A DNA stretch of 55,819 nucleotides, taken from contig JACQZS010000091.1 of NCBI GenBank assembly GCA_016213725.1, positions 1 to 55,819 on the forward strand. Reading direction: 5' to 3'. How positions within the stretch are numbered: position 1 is the first letter of the stretch; every line of letters begins with the position of its first letter. Made by a program: the position numbers and the translations under genes. A model generated the notes under the pieces. The model saw only the letters and a program-made list of their open reading frames with translations, did not search any database and had not been told where the DNA came from. Below are positions 41,695 to 50,120 of this stretch, piece after piece. Origin of the DNA: Acidobacteriota bacterium (GTDB lineage: Bacteria; Acidobacteriota; Terriglobia; Bryobacterales; Bryobacteraceae).

Positions 41695-41964
41695 CTATTT
41701 TTTCTTAGGGCAAGTCCGGCTGTTGTGGCCAGACTGACCACAAATAGAACAGACGCGGCCGCTGGGCTTAGCAGCAGATTTGGAAGAGCGGGCACGGGGA
41801 GCGGAGCCGCTGGCGACGAGATCGTAATCGAAGCCGAGGTCAGAGAGAGCAGCCAGATTGTCCTTGATGGAATTCAACAGGGCGGACTTGGAGGACTCAA
41901 GGAGTTTGGCGCGTTCATCATCGAGCTTCTTGAGTTTTTCGAGAGTGTCAGCTAGAGAGGACAT
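41695..41964 (-). CDS. small coiled-coil protein with CCHC zinc knuckle
   Basis: 89 residues. The N-terminal half is a charged helix likely to form a coiled coil (LADTLEKLKKLDDERAKLLE). A basic, serine/alanine-rich linker follows. The C-terminus is CSICGQSGHNSRTC, a classic C-x2-C-x4-H-x4-C zinc knuckle, then PKKK. Such knuckles bind single-stranded RNA or DNA and are rare in bacteria. The arrangement (oligomerising helix plus nucleic-acid tail) resembles small H-NS-like nucleoid proteins in layout only. No operon partner is near. Confidence 0.8.
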   Translation of the reverse strand: MSSLADTLEKLKKLDDERAKLLESSKSALLNSIKDNLAALSDLGFDYDLVASGSAPRARSSKSAAKPSGRVCSICGQSGHNSRTCPKKK

Positions 41965-42033
41965 GAGTAAAGAATGACAGATTTGGAATTAGCGGTCAAT
42001 CCAGTTTGCGCAATTAGTAATCCTCATTAAGAT

Positions 42034-43215
42034 TTACCAATTTGAAAGAGTGCCATCCGGGAGGCGCATGGCCTCGTCGCGCCACGAGGGCGGTGTTTTG
42101 GCGGCATTTTGAACTTCGTTCCAATTGACGCGGATTCCCAAACCGGGGGCTGAGGGGATTTCGAGGTGGCCGGCGGGGTCGAGGGCGAACAGGGGCCAGT
42201 CATCGGGCTGGAGGTAGCGGAGCCAGGGATCGGTGAAACCGGTTGCGCCGGAGGAGTTGTAGTGGATGCCTTTCGACCATTCCAGGATCCAGCCGGCGCG
42301 GCACTGGACGACGACGTGCAGGCAGGCCATAAAAGCGATGGGAGAGAGCGGGCAGTGGGGGGCGAGGGCGAGGCCGTTGGCCTCGGCGAGAGCGCCGATC
42401 TCCGCGGTATTGGCGATGCCGCCAACGTGGACGATGTCGGGTTGGAGGATGTGGGCGCCGCGGCGGGCGACGAGATCGGAGAACTCGGCCACGGTGGTCA
42501 TGCGCTCACCGGTGGCGATGGGCACGTGAGTGATGGCGGCGATGTCGGGGAGCCAGCGATTGTAATCGGGGCGCACGGGCTCTTCGTAAAACAGGGGACG
42601 GGAGAATTCGAGTTCGCGGGCCAGGCGGCGGGCCATTGGGACGTTGGCGCGGCCGTGGAAGTCATAGGCGATCTCGACATCGGGCCCGACGGCATCGCGG
42701 ACGGCGCGGGCGCGGGCGACGGCCGCCTGAATGCCGCCATAGGTGTCGATGGCGGCCAGCGGCGGGCAGGCGTTCATCTTGATAGCGCGGGCGCCCTCGG
42801 CGACGACCCGTGCCGCTTCTTCGGCCGCGGCTTCGGGCGAATTGTTGTTGCCGCCGGCCCAGCGGTAGACCTTGACGCGATCTCGAACCCGGCCGCCGAG
42901 CAACTGGTGGATGGGCTGTCCGGCGGCCTTGCCTGCTATATCCCAAAGGGCGATTTCAAGGCCCCCGAGCGCGCTCATGAAATGGGCGCCGCCGTGATAG
43001 AAGGAACGGTCATAGCAGGCGCGGACAAGTCCTTTGATGGAGGAAGGATCTTTGCCGATGAATTGCTCCGCCAGTTCGTGGACAGCGGCTTCCGCTGAGG
43101 CGAGTTGTCCTTCGACAGTAAATTCACCGTAGCCTTCCAGTCCTTCATTGGTGAGAATCCGGAGCAGGCCCCAACGCGGGGCGACCTGGGCGGTTTCGAT
43201 GCGTTCGATGATCAT
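42034..43215 (-). CDS. enolase-superfamily sugar-acid dehydratase, D-galactonate dehydratase-like
   Basis: 393 residues from the ATG at 43215. Metal-binding residues appear as Asp in YDFHGRANVP, Glu in FYEEPVRP and Glu in IATGERM. The catalytic His is in PHCPLSPIAF, as in D-galactonate dehydratase (DgoD). The IKMNACPP segment corresponds to the second barrel strand. The enzyme would dehydrate a sugar acid to a 2-keto-3-deoxy acid. D-galactonate is the closest match, but other aldonates are possible. Nothing else of the pathway is adjacent. The promoter and a palindrome lie upstream. Confidence 0.85.
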   Translation of the reverse strand: MIIERIETAQVAPRWGLLRILTNEGLEGYGEFTVEGQLASAEAAVHELAEQFIGKDPSSIKGLVRACYDRSFYHGGAHFMSALGGLEIALWDIAGKAAGQPIHQLLGGRVRDRVKVYRWAGGNNNSPEAAAEEAARVVAEGARAIKMNACPPLAAIDTYGGIQAAVARARAVRDAVGPDVEIAYDFHGRANVPMARRLARELEFSRPLFYEEPVRPDYNRWLPDIAAITHVPIATGERMTTVAEFSDLVARRGAHILQPDIVHVGGIANTAEIGALAEANGLALAPHCPLSPIAFMACLHVVVQCRAGWILEWSKGIHYNSSGATGFTDPWLRYLQPDDWPLFALDPAGHLEIPSAPGLGIRVNWNEVQNAAKTPPSWRDEAMRLPDGTLSNW

Positions 43216-43226
43216 GGTTAGCTTCA

Positions 43227-43254
43227 ATTCTATGGCTTTTGGGCGAGCAGGCAA
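43227..43254 (-). promoter_or_regulatory. promoter of the galactonate dehydratase-like gene
   Basis: On the minus strand TTGCCT (43249-43254), a 16-bp spacer and TAGAAT (43227-43232), 11 bases before the ATG. Good match with a very short leader. Confidence 0.55.
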
Positions 43255-43392
43255 ACGGGGCGGTTCGGGAAACCGCCGGGCGTCGTCCGCGGAGTTGATG
43301 AAGCAGGTACAACTCTGCAAATTGGCTGCTGATCTTGGAGAATTATGCCGGAAACTCCCGTGGCTATTATCATAGCAGCAACTGAATGATAA

Positions 43393-43407
43393 CACTGATA
43401 ATCAGTG
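43393..43407. promoter_or_regulatory. palindromic operator candidate
   Basis: CACTGAT-A-ATCAGTG is a perfect 7+7 inverted repeat around one base, in an AT-rich patch of a GC-rich genome. It lies 178 bp from the galactonate dehydratase-like start and 146 bp from the propeller gene. The size suits a LacI- or GntR-type dimeric regulator. Confidence 0.45.
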
Positions 43408-43552
43408 CAACAATTCCGGCCGTGTGAAGCACGCCTGGGGATGGGCAATGAGTGAGGCTTGCACGGGGCCCGGCAGTTGAGTATTTTGGCTATGCGATTC
43501 CGTAGCGGAAAGCAGGTAAGCCATTGATGTCAAGCAGTTGGGATTCACTCAG

Positions 43553-44596
43553 ATGGGGACACTGAAGAGCGTGCGCGGGCGCCGAACGGGCGGTGTGCAC
43601 TGGCAAGGTCTGGCACAGTTCGCGCTGGCGGCGGGGATTGTTTGGGGGATTAGCGTCGCCGTGGATCCAATAACCGAGTATTTCCGGCGCCAGAATCATT
43701 CAAATGGGTGGACCAGATTTCGGCCGCCGCACGAGACATCGGCACTGCAAGTGGAAGGGGAGAGGATTTGGACGGGCGGGCGGGATGGACTGGGATGGAT
43801 CGACTGGAAGCGGCGGGCAGTGGCGGAGGTTCCGGCCAGCGTACCGAGGCTGGAGCGAGTGCGGGCGCTGCGCCTGAGCCGGAGCGGGGAGATGTGGGTA
43901 GGGCATTTGACTGGGGTGGAGCGGCGCGGAGCGGCGGGCTTCACTCACTTGGAGAGTGAAGTGGGCGCGGTGGGCGCGCTGCTGGAGCGGCGCAGCGGAG
44001 AGATGTGGGTGGGCGGAGAGAAGGGGCTGGCGCGGTGGGACGGGAGCCGGTTTATCAGGGTGAAGGGGACGGAGAGCCTGGAGGGGGTGGATGCCCTGAT
44101 GGAAGACCGGGCAGGGGATCTGTGGGTGGCGTCGGCGCATCCGGTGCGCGGCGGCGTGCTGCGGCTGGGAGCCGGTGGAGCGTGGGAGGATTACACGCAC
44201 AATCCCGGATTGGCGCATCCGGCGGTGAGCGCGGTGTACGAGGATCCGGCCGGGGGCATTTGGTTTGCCTCGGGGTTCGGCAAGCAGGGGGCGGCGTGCC
44301 GCTGGAGCAAGAGTGGATGGACACGTCTGACGAAGGCGGACGGGCTGGCTTCGGACCGGGTCCGGCTGGTCTACGAGGACCGGCGCGGGCGTTTGTGGGT
44401 GGCAAGCGAAGTGGATGGGACTGCGGTGCGCAGCGGGGGGCGATGGAGAGTATTCACTCCGAAGGAAGGGATGACGGGATGGGAGGTGAAAAGCGTGGTG
44501 GAGTCGCCGGACGGTGCTTTGTGGATGGCGACGGAAGATGGGGTAATGCGGCTGGATGAGAAGGTAGAATTGGGACCGGCAGGAGAATCGAAATGA
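43553..44596 (+). CDS. membrane-anchored beta-propeller protein (two-component-regulator propeller type)
   Basis: 347 residues from the ATG at 43553; a TTG 15 bases upstream is possible. One N-terminal membrane segment (LAQFALAAGIVWGISVAV) is followed by a propeller. Repeats of about 40 residues carry the signature (L/S)..DG.LWVA or G.MWVG: SRSGEMWVGHLTGV, RRSGEMWVGGEKGLARWDG, DRAGDLWVASAHPV, DPAGGIWFASGFG, DRRGRLWVASEVDG and SPDGALWMATEDGV. No kinase or regulator domain follows. The stop overlaps the start of the next gene (ATGA), so it is translated with the shared-domain membrane protein, suggesting a common function. Confidence 0.82.
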   Translation: MGTLKSVRGRRTGGVHWQGLAQFALAAGIVWGISVAVDPITEYFRRQNHSNGWTRFRPPHETSALQVEGERIWTGGRDGLGWIDWKRRAVAEVPASVPRLERVRALRLSRSGEMWVGHLTGVERRGAAGFTHLESEVGAVGALLERRSGEMWVGGEKGLARWDGSRFIRVKGTESLEGVDALMEDRAGDLWVASAHPVRGGVLRLGAGGAWEDYTHNPGLAHPAVSAVYEDPAGGIWFASGFGKQGAACRWSKSGWTRLTKADGLASDRVRLVYEDRRGRLWVASEVDGTAVRSGGRWRVFTPKEGMTGWEVKSVVESPDGALWMATEDGVMRLDEKVELGPAGESK

Positions 44597-45375
44597 CATT
44601 TGAGGAAGCTGGCGCGCGGTACGGGCAGTTGCGGGCACAGTGGCAGACGGGGATGCTGCCGGCGGAGCAATTTCAGCAGATGGTGTCGCAATTGGGGGTG
44701 CAGGACGCGCAAGGGCAGTGGTGGCAGATGGAGCCGTCTTCCGGGCAATGGATGATGTGGAACGGGGCGCAGTGGGTGCAGGCTGCCCAGGCGCAGCCCG
44801 CGGCGCCACCACCGCCGCCGGCGCAGCCCGCGGCTCCGGCGTACGGCCAGGCTTATGCGGCGCAATACCAAACTCCCTACCAAACTCCCTACCAGGCCCC
44901 CTACCAGGCTCCCCCTCAGGCAGGCTATCAGGCGACGCATGCGGCGTACCAGCCGGGTGCGGTTCCAGGACAGTATGGAGCCCAGCCGCCACGTCCTGCC
45001 ATGGGGCAGCAGATGGTGACGGTCCCCGGGAAGAAAGCGGGCCCGGCGATTTGGGAAGGAATCGCCTCAGTCCTTCCTGGTTTTGTGATCGAGATGCTGC
45101 AGCGCTGGCAGGTGTACCAGAAAGATCCGGCCGCGCTGGCGGGCTTTGCGGTTCCGTCGCTGCTGCCGGGGGTGCTGCTGCCGCTGGTGCCGACGGTTGG
45201 GCGTGCCGTGTCGATCGTGATCGTGCTGGGGTGCCTGGGGTGGTTGTCGTGGCCGTTGATCTCCCAGGGCAGCGAAATCCTGGGCAATGCAAAGGCGGTG
45301 CAGAGCCACGCCGGGCGGGGCCTGGTGGGGGTATCGTTGCTCTACCTGATTCCGCGGATCTGGAAGGCTGGCTAA
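44593..45375 (+). CDS. membrane protein with shared N-terminal domain and Pro/Tyr-rich linker
   Basis: 260 residues. Residues 1 to about 65 form a domain (FEEAGARYGQLRAQW...FQQMVSQLGVQDAQGQWWQMEPSSGQWMMWNG) with a WWQ..P.SGQW core that also starts the protein at 50121-50801. A Pro/Gln/Tyr-rich linker follows (YQTPY, YQAPY repeats, about 75-140). The C-terminal part has two hydrophobic segments around residues 195-240. The shared domain resembles a GYF- or SHOCT-like docking module but I cannot assign it. It overlaps the propeller gene (ATGA), and its stop abuts the convergent zinc-ribbon gene with no bases between. Confidence 0.75.
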   Translation: MTFEEAGARYGQLRAQWQTGMLPAEQFQQMVSQLGVQDAQGQWWQMEPSSGQWMMWNGAQWVQAAQAQPAAPPPPPAQPAAPAYGQAYAAQYQTPYQTPYQAPYQAPPQAGYQATHAAYQPGAVPGQYGAQPPRPAMGQQMVTVPGKKAGPAIWEGIASVLPGFVIEMLQRWQVYQKDPAALAGFAVPSLLPGVLLPLVPTVGRAVSIVIVLGCLGWLSWPLISQGSEILGNAKAVQSHAGRGLVGVSLLYLIPRIWKAG

Positions 45376-46050
45376 TCAGCCGACCTTGGCGCCACAGTAG
45401 CCGCAGAAGCGCATGCCGGCAGGCAGGGCGCTGCCGCAGGCGGCGCAGACAGGGGCTGCGGCCGGCGGCGGGACGGCCGGGGGCGCGGAGTTCAGTCGGC
45501 TTTTCGCATCGCCCAGCAAGTCCCAGTATTCTTCGTCTTCCGGCAGGGACTCCCGGCTGAGCGGCTCGAGCAGGTCTACCACCTGCTGGAACTCGTCGCG
45601 GTAGAGGTGGATTTGAGCCGCGAGAATCCAGATGCGGTAGTTTTCCCGCGGCGTGGTGCGGGCCATGAGCAGGTAGTACTGCTCGAGGGCGGGCTGCCGG
45701 AAGGAGAGTGAGTGGAGGGAGATGGCGTAGTTGAAGCGCGCCAGGAAGTCATCCGGGTTCAGGCGCAGGGCCAGTTCGTAGAACGGCAGGGCTTCCTCGC
45801 GCATTCCGTTGGTGAATACTTCCAGGGCGGTGCGCAGGGCGAGCTGGGAGCCCGCCCGGGCAAAGCGCGGCTGCTTGTCGGGAAATTCATCGATGTAGCG
45901 CTCCAATTCCAGCAGGAGCAGTTCTGGTTGAGGCTCGTCGGGGTTTTGCAGCTCCGCAGCCACTTCAGCGCGCGCGGGGAAGAGGGCGTCGGGAGCATCG
46001 ACCCACTCATGGAGCGGAGACGGGAGTTCGATGAAAACGTAGGTGCTCAT
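45376..46050 (-). CDS. TPR-like protein with C-terminal zinc ribbon
   Basis: 224 residues, acidic at the N-terminus, no signal peptide. Residues about 55-170 are helical pairs typical of tetratricopeptide repeats (EEALPFYELALRLNPDDFLARFNYAISL). A Pro/Ala linker follows, then a zinc ribbon CAACGSALPAGMRFCGYCG near the C-terminus. Start overlaps the giant protein stop by 4 bp, so it is the last gene of that operon. Soluble adaptor, chaperone or (see findings) an immunity-type partner are the possible roles. Family not recognised beyond these domains. Confidence 0.75.
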   Translation of the reverse strand: MSTYVFIELPSPLHEWVDAPDALFPARAEVAAELQNPDEPQPELLLLELERYIDEFPDKQPRFARAGSQLALRTALEVFTNGMREEALPFYELALRLNPDDFLARFNYAISLHSLSFRQPALEQYYLLMARTTPRENYRIWILAAQIHLYRDEFQQVVDLLEPLSRESLPEDEEYWDLLGDAKSRLNSAPPAVPPPAAAPVCAACGSALPAGMRFCGYCGAKVG

Positions 46051-49000
46051 GGTTTCACCGGCATGCGGTAGATCTTGTTCATGAAGTCGCCGAGGTCTCG
46101 AGACACGCTCTCTTTGGACAGGCCTGCCGCAGCGAGTTCCGCCTCGGCCTCAGCCGGCGATTTGGTGCCGTTTTCGACTCCCTTCATGATGTCGACGCCC
46201 TGTTGGAGCTTGGGTGGAACCTCGACCTTGGGACTACCCGTGCCAAAGCCGCGGTTTTCGTTGAGAGCGTCGAGGCGGCCGTTCACCTGATTGCCGAATT
46301 GCTTCGTCGTTTGCCGCATGCCCTCGGCGACACAGGCTTCGCGCTCCGCTGGGGTGTGCGCTTCAGTGTCCGCCTTTTGGTACCACTCGTCGGCCTTGTA
46401 GGTGGCGGTCTTCCCCACGCCTGAGGGATCACTGAACTCGCCGGCGGGGTTTTCCAGAGCCGTTTTGGCGTCCTTTTGCCCGCGGCCGTAGGAGTCACTC
46501 GAAAGACGGTCGGTCACGGACTGGTCCATCTTCTTGGCGAACTCGTCCGCGCTCATCTTGTCGTACTTGGCTCTGGTATCTGGGGAGGCGCCATCCAGGC
46601 AGGTGTCTTTGAAATGCTCGTTGTAAACGGACGCCGATTGCTTGGGCGGCACATCTACCCACTCGCCGCCCGTGGCCTTGATGAAATCGCCGGGTTTGTC
46701 GGGATTGGGAATGATCTCGCCTGGTTTGGCCTGGCGTTCGTAGGTGACGTCGCGGTCATAGGAGACCTTTGTCGGGTCCTTAGGCGGCGAGCCCCTTCCA
46801 GGCTTGTTGGTCATGTCCTTTTTGCGGACCGGCGTGCCCAACTGATCCGAGAGCGACTTGCAGGTCTTGGTATCAGTCTGATCGTAGATTTTTTTCAGCT
46901 CGTTCTTGATCTGCTGCCGAGTCTGCTTCGCCTGCGTCGAATTCTGGCGATTGATCTCATACATGGCCTGCTTGTTGCCCTGCATGTCGAGAGTCGTATC
47001 GCGGACTTTTTGAGGATCGCCGCTGAAGCGCGCTTGATTCGCCTTGTTGATCAGCTCCTGGCCTTGCTTCTTGCCGTCCGTCCATGCCTTTTCACGCACG
47101 TCGCGCGGAGGTTCCGGCTTGGGCGGCTCAGGAGGCTTCGTGCCGGCCGGCTTCTCTGGAGCCTTTGCTACCGGCTGTTTGGGCGGACCCTTTTTGGCGC
47201 CGGATTCCCCATCGGTGACCGGCTTCTTGGGTGGGGGCGGGCCTGGCAGGTCGGGTTGCTTGGGTGGGCCGTCGGGTTGTTTGGGCGGTCCGTCGGGTTG
47301 TTTAGGTGGGCCGTCGGGCTGCTTGGGCGGACCGTCGGGCTGCCTGGGCGGGCCGTCGGGTTGCTTGGGCGGACCGTCGGGCTGCTTGGGCGGGCCGTCG
47401 GGCTGTTTGGGTGGACCGTCGGCCTCTTTGGGCGGCCCCTCCGGCTCTTTGGGGGGCCCCTCAGGTTGCTTCGGCGGAGCGTCTGGTTGCTTCGGCGGAG
47501 CGTCGGGTTGCTTGGGCGGCGCATCGGGTTGCTTGGGCGGCCCATCGGGCTGCTTGGGCGGCCCATCGGGTTGCTTGGGTGGGCCGTCGGGTTGTTTCGG
47601 CGGCGCATCCGGCTGTTTCGGCGGCGAGTCGACGGGCTTGACCGTTCCACCGTCGCCGCCGTCGCCAGTCGGTTTCACGATGACTGTGTCGCCACCCTTG
47701 CCGGTGTACTTGATGCCGTGCTTGCCCAGGGACTTGGAACATTCCTGCCCCAGCCAGGAGGAGAACTTCTCCACGGCGAGGTCGGAAGCGGTGTCCTTGG
47801 CGGCCTGATAGAAATCGATCTCCTTCTGGCGATAGAGCTTGAGCGCGAAGGTCATGGCCACGTAATAGGCCCAGGCCTTGTAGCGGTTGCCGCCGAGGGC
47901 CTTCTCGAAAACGTCGACGTCGATGACTTGGCCTTCGGCGATGGAGTACAGAGTCCAGAGGTTCTGGGATGCCCAGGTGCAGATGTTCTGGCCTTCCTCA
48001 GCCGCCTGGACGGCGGAGACGATGGCGCCCTTGATAAAGCCCGCCGCCATTGCGCCGTAGGGACCGCAGAGGGCGGTAGCCGCGGCGTTGAACGCGATAT
48101 CGCCGGCGGCGGTGGCGTATTCGAGAACGGTGACGATGGCGTCGGCCCATTTCTCCATTTCCTTGTAGGCTTCGTCGCCTTCGGCAAGGATGTAGTTGAC
48201 CGCGATCTTCCAGATCTTGCGGCGGAGAGCGGCGAGGCCGCGGGGGCCGAGTTTGTCCTTCTTTTCGTCGACCAGCGTGTAGAACTTCTGCTGGAACTGC
48301 GCGGGGATGTACTTGGCGATGACCTCGCGGCAGCGCTTGTACTCGATCTCCTTGGCCTCGGATTCCTCCTCGGCGGTCATCACCTCAATGGTGAAAGTGA
48401 TCTCCTTCTTGAATTTGTCGTCTTCATAGCCTTTGGCTGCGACGTTGTACTTCACCAGCACCCGGTCTTCGCCCGGAAGGGCTTTTTGCGTCCAGAATTC
48501 GTAGCTCGCCGTGGGGACGGTGGAGGAGTAGACGAGACCGCATTGGTGTTCAAGAACGCAATAGGCGGCGCAGTTGAAAGGAGTGCTCTTGGGTTCCTCG
48601 TTGATGGTGAATTCGAGGTCTTCGATCGCTGTTTTGTCCTCGATCAGCTTCTTGGTGGCGGGATCGAAGGCGTACAGTTCGAATTGCGCCTTGGTGACAT
48701 CCTTTTCGCCGTCGGCGCGGACGTGGATTGTGCCGTCCTGATTCAGATTCTTCACGACGAGGCCTTCCTCGATGAGGAAGATGTGCACGGCGCGTTTGAT
48801 GGGCTCTTCAAACAGGCTGCAAGTCGCCTTGATCGTGAGCCATGAGGATTGCTGACCGGAGCCTGCGGCTTTCTTTTCCTGCTCCTTCGGAGTCAGGCTC
48901 ACCTTCACCACACCCTGCTTGACATCCTGGATGGAGGCAGTGGCGAGCGGAGTCTCGTTGCCTTCGTATTCGGTTTCCCAGGTCCAAACGGCCTCACCCG

Positions 49001-50105
49001 GCGCAGTGAGCGAAGCCGACACATCCACGGCTTCGGTGTCGCCGGCGAGCAGTTCCACCTTTTCGGGATCGATATCAATCTCGGGCCGCTGCATGAGCTT
49101 GACCACGTGGCTGGTCTGCATCGGCTGGCCCATGAAAGAGCCGCGAATGGTGATGGCGCAGGATTCGGGGCCCTGCTTGCCGCCGACGTTCCCGCTTGGA
49201 TTGGAGGCCTGGATGAGGACGGCCATGTAATCGTCGACAGGCTGTCCTTTCTTGTCCACGACGACCCAGCCGGAGCTGTCGGAGTCGAACTCGATGGAGC
49301 CAGAGGTTTCATCCTTGATGGCGGGGAGTTGGGTGGGATCGACGGCGTTCTCGTCGAACTTGATCTTGGCGTAGAGCCAGTACTGCATCTTCGAATCGGG
49401 GATGAGCGGCTCAGGCGATTTCGGTTCGGTGGTGACATCCCACTCGCCCTGGAGCGAGCCGAGTTGCAGGGGGACGCTGGCAGTGAGATAGCCGCCCTCG
49501 CATACGGCGGTGACGTCCATGGTGGCCTGTCCGGTGCGGCCGGCCTGGGCGGGATCGGGCGGCGCTGCTGCGATCTGCATGGACTTGTAATCAGAGACGT
49601 CCTGGGCCAGCGATTTGAGCCAGTCTGCGTTCATGCCGCCGGGGCTGAACCCGATCCCGGCAGTGATGCCCGAGCAATCGACTTTCGGATCGGAGCAGGT
49701 GACTTTGGCGGAGATCCAGAGCGTGTCTTTCCCGTCGGCCATGAGAGTGGTGCGGCTGCCCTGGGTGCGAACGTCGAGGAAGTATTGTTTGTCGGGCTGG
49801 TTCTCGCCGCCTTCTCCGGCGGGTCCGGTCCCGGGCGGGCGAAGGATGAGGGTCTTCACGGCCACGCCGTTGATGAGAATGGTGCCGATGACGCCGGCGG
49901 TGGTGCCCAGGGTCTGGGCAAAGCCCGGAGTACGAAGGCAATCTTCGGCGCGGCGGTAGTCGCTGGAGCAATCGTCGGCGGAAGCGGTGGGCACGAGGAC
50001 GAAGAGGAATAGGGCGTGGGCGGCAAGAATCTGGAGGAGCGCCACGGAGGGCAGGAATTTCCCGCCATGGGAGCGCCAGGCGAACCGTTGGATTGCCTTG
50101 AGCAT
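46047..50105 (-). CDS. giant exported protein with 18 PPKQPDG heptads
   Basis: 1352 residues, start ATG 50105. It opens with an exported signal (residues about 20-43, ending PTASADDC) after a basic leader. A second hydrophobic stretch follows near 65-85. Residues about 90-560 are beta-rich with Ig-like segments (ETSGSIEFDSDSSGWVVVD, KVELLAGDTEAVDVSASL) and several cysteines. About 570-800 is alpha-helical with a hydrophobic hairpin-like patch (ALCGPYGAMAAGFIKGAIVSAV). A Pro-rich linker of 18 heptads occupies about 827-952. The C-terminal about 400 residues are hydrophilic (KEPLKYDRDVTYERQ-type segment, KATGGEWVDVPPKQ). The layout is that of a surface or polymorphic-toxin-like protein. No catalytic motif is certain. 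Confidence 0.75.
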   Translation of the reverse strand: MLKAIQRFAWRSHGGKFLPSVALLQILAAHALFLFVLVPTASADDCSSDYRRAEDCLRTPGFAQTLGTTAGVIGTILINGVAVKTLILRPPGTGPAGEGGENQPDKQYFLDVRTQGSRTTLMADGKDTLWISAKVTCSDPKVDCSGITAGIGFSPGGMNADWLKSLAQDVSDYKSMQIAAAPPDPAQAGRTGQATMDVTAVCEGGYLTASVPLQLGSLQGEWDVTTEPKSPEPLIPDSKMQYWLYAKIKFDENAVDPTQLPAIKDETSGSIEFDSDSSGWVVVDKKGQPVDDYMAVLIQASNPSGNVGGKQGPESCAITIRGSFMGQPMQTSHVVKLMQRPEIDIDPEKVELLAGDTEAVDVSASLTAPGEAVWTWETEYEGNETPLATASIQDVKQGVVKVSLTPKEQEKKAAGSGQQSSWLTIKATCSLFEEPIKRAVHIFLIEEGLVVKNLNQDGTIHVRADGEKDVTKAQFELYAFDPATKKLIEDKTAIEDLEFTINEEPKSTPFNCAAYCVLEHQCGLVYSSTVPTASYEFWTQKALPGEDRVLVKYNVAAKGYEDDKFKKEITFTIEVMTAEEESEAKEIEYKRCREVIAKYIPAQFQQKFYTLVDEKKDKLGPRGLAALRRKIWKIAVNYILAEGDEAYKEMEKWADAIVTVLEYATAAGDIAFNAAATALCGPYGAMAAGFIKGAIVSAVQAAEEGQNICTWASQNLWTLYSIAEGQVIDVDVFEKALGGNRYKAWAYYVAMTFALKLYRQKEIDFYQAAKDTASDLAVEKFSSWLGQECSKSLGKHGIKYTGKGGDTVIVKPTGDGGDGGTVKPVDSPPKQPDAPPKQPDGPPKQPDGPPKQPDGPPKQPDAPPKQPDAPPKQPDAPPKQPEGPPKEPEGPPKEADGPPKQPDGPPKQPDGPPKQPDGPPRQPDGPPKQPDGPPKQPDGPPKQPDGPPKQPDLPGPPPPKKPVTDGESGAKKGPPKQPVAKAPEKPAGTKPPEPPKPEPPRDVREKAWTDGKKQGQELINKANQARFSGDPQKVRDTTLDMQGNKQAMYEINRQNSTQAKQTRQQIKNELKKIYDQTDTKTCKSLSDQLGTPVRKKDMTNKPGRGSPPKDPTKVSYDRDVTYERQAKPGEIIPNPDKPGDFIKATGGEWVDVPPKQSASVYNEHFKDTCLDGASPDTRAKYDKMSADEFAKKMDQSVTDRLSSDSYGRGQKDAKTALENPAGEFSDPSGVGKTATYKADEWYQKADTEAHTPAEREACVAEGMRQTTKQFGNQVNGRLDALNENRGFGTGSPKVEVPPKLQQGVDIMKGVENGTKSPAEAEAELAAAGLSKESVSRDLGDFMNKIYRMPVKP
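47248..47628 (-). repeat. 21-bp tandem repeat array encoding PPKQPDG heptads
   Basis: Eighteen imperfect 21-bp units in frame, most reading PPKQPDG, with variants PPKQPDA, PPKEPEG, PPKEADG and PPRQPDG. They code for a rigid, alternately charged proline-rich spacer in the middle of the giant protein. Because the unit is a multiple of three, both strands stay open in several frames, which produces false ORFs here. Confidence 0.92.
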
Positions 50106-50120
50106 GGGATCGCCTCCGGG

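Larger units (their letters stand above)
43216..43552. other. 337-bp divergent intergenic region
   Basis: No gene is supported here. It holds the minus-strand promoter near 43227-43254 and the palindrome at 43393-43407 within an AT-richer patch (about 43340-43420). The right part toward 43552 shows no clear promoter or ribosome site for the propeller gene. Confidence 0.6.

Noticed and set aside
47248-47628. CRISPR array
   Set aside because: The repeats are contiguous, have no spacers and encode an in-frame heptad.
47044-47808. A plus-strand Gly/Ser/Cys-rich repeat protein (GGPSGCL repeats)
   Set aside because: It is the reverse complement of the PPKQPDG array. A repeat unit that is a multiple of three keeps such frames open by default.
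46476-48845. A 789-codon plus-strand frame opposite the giant protein
   Set aside because: It is leucine/arginine/glycine-rich shadow sequence kept open by the 21-bp repeats; no start signal and no family features.
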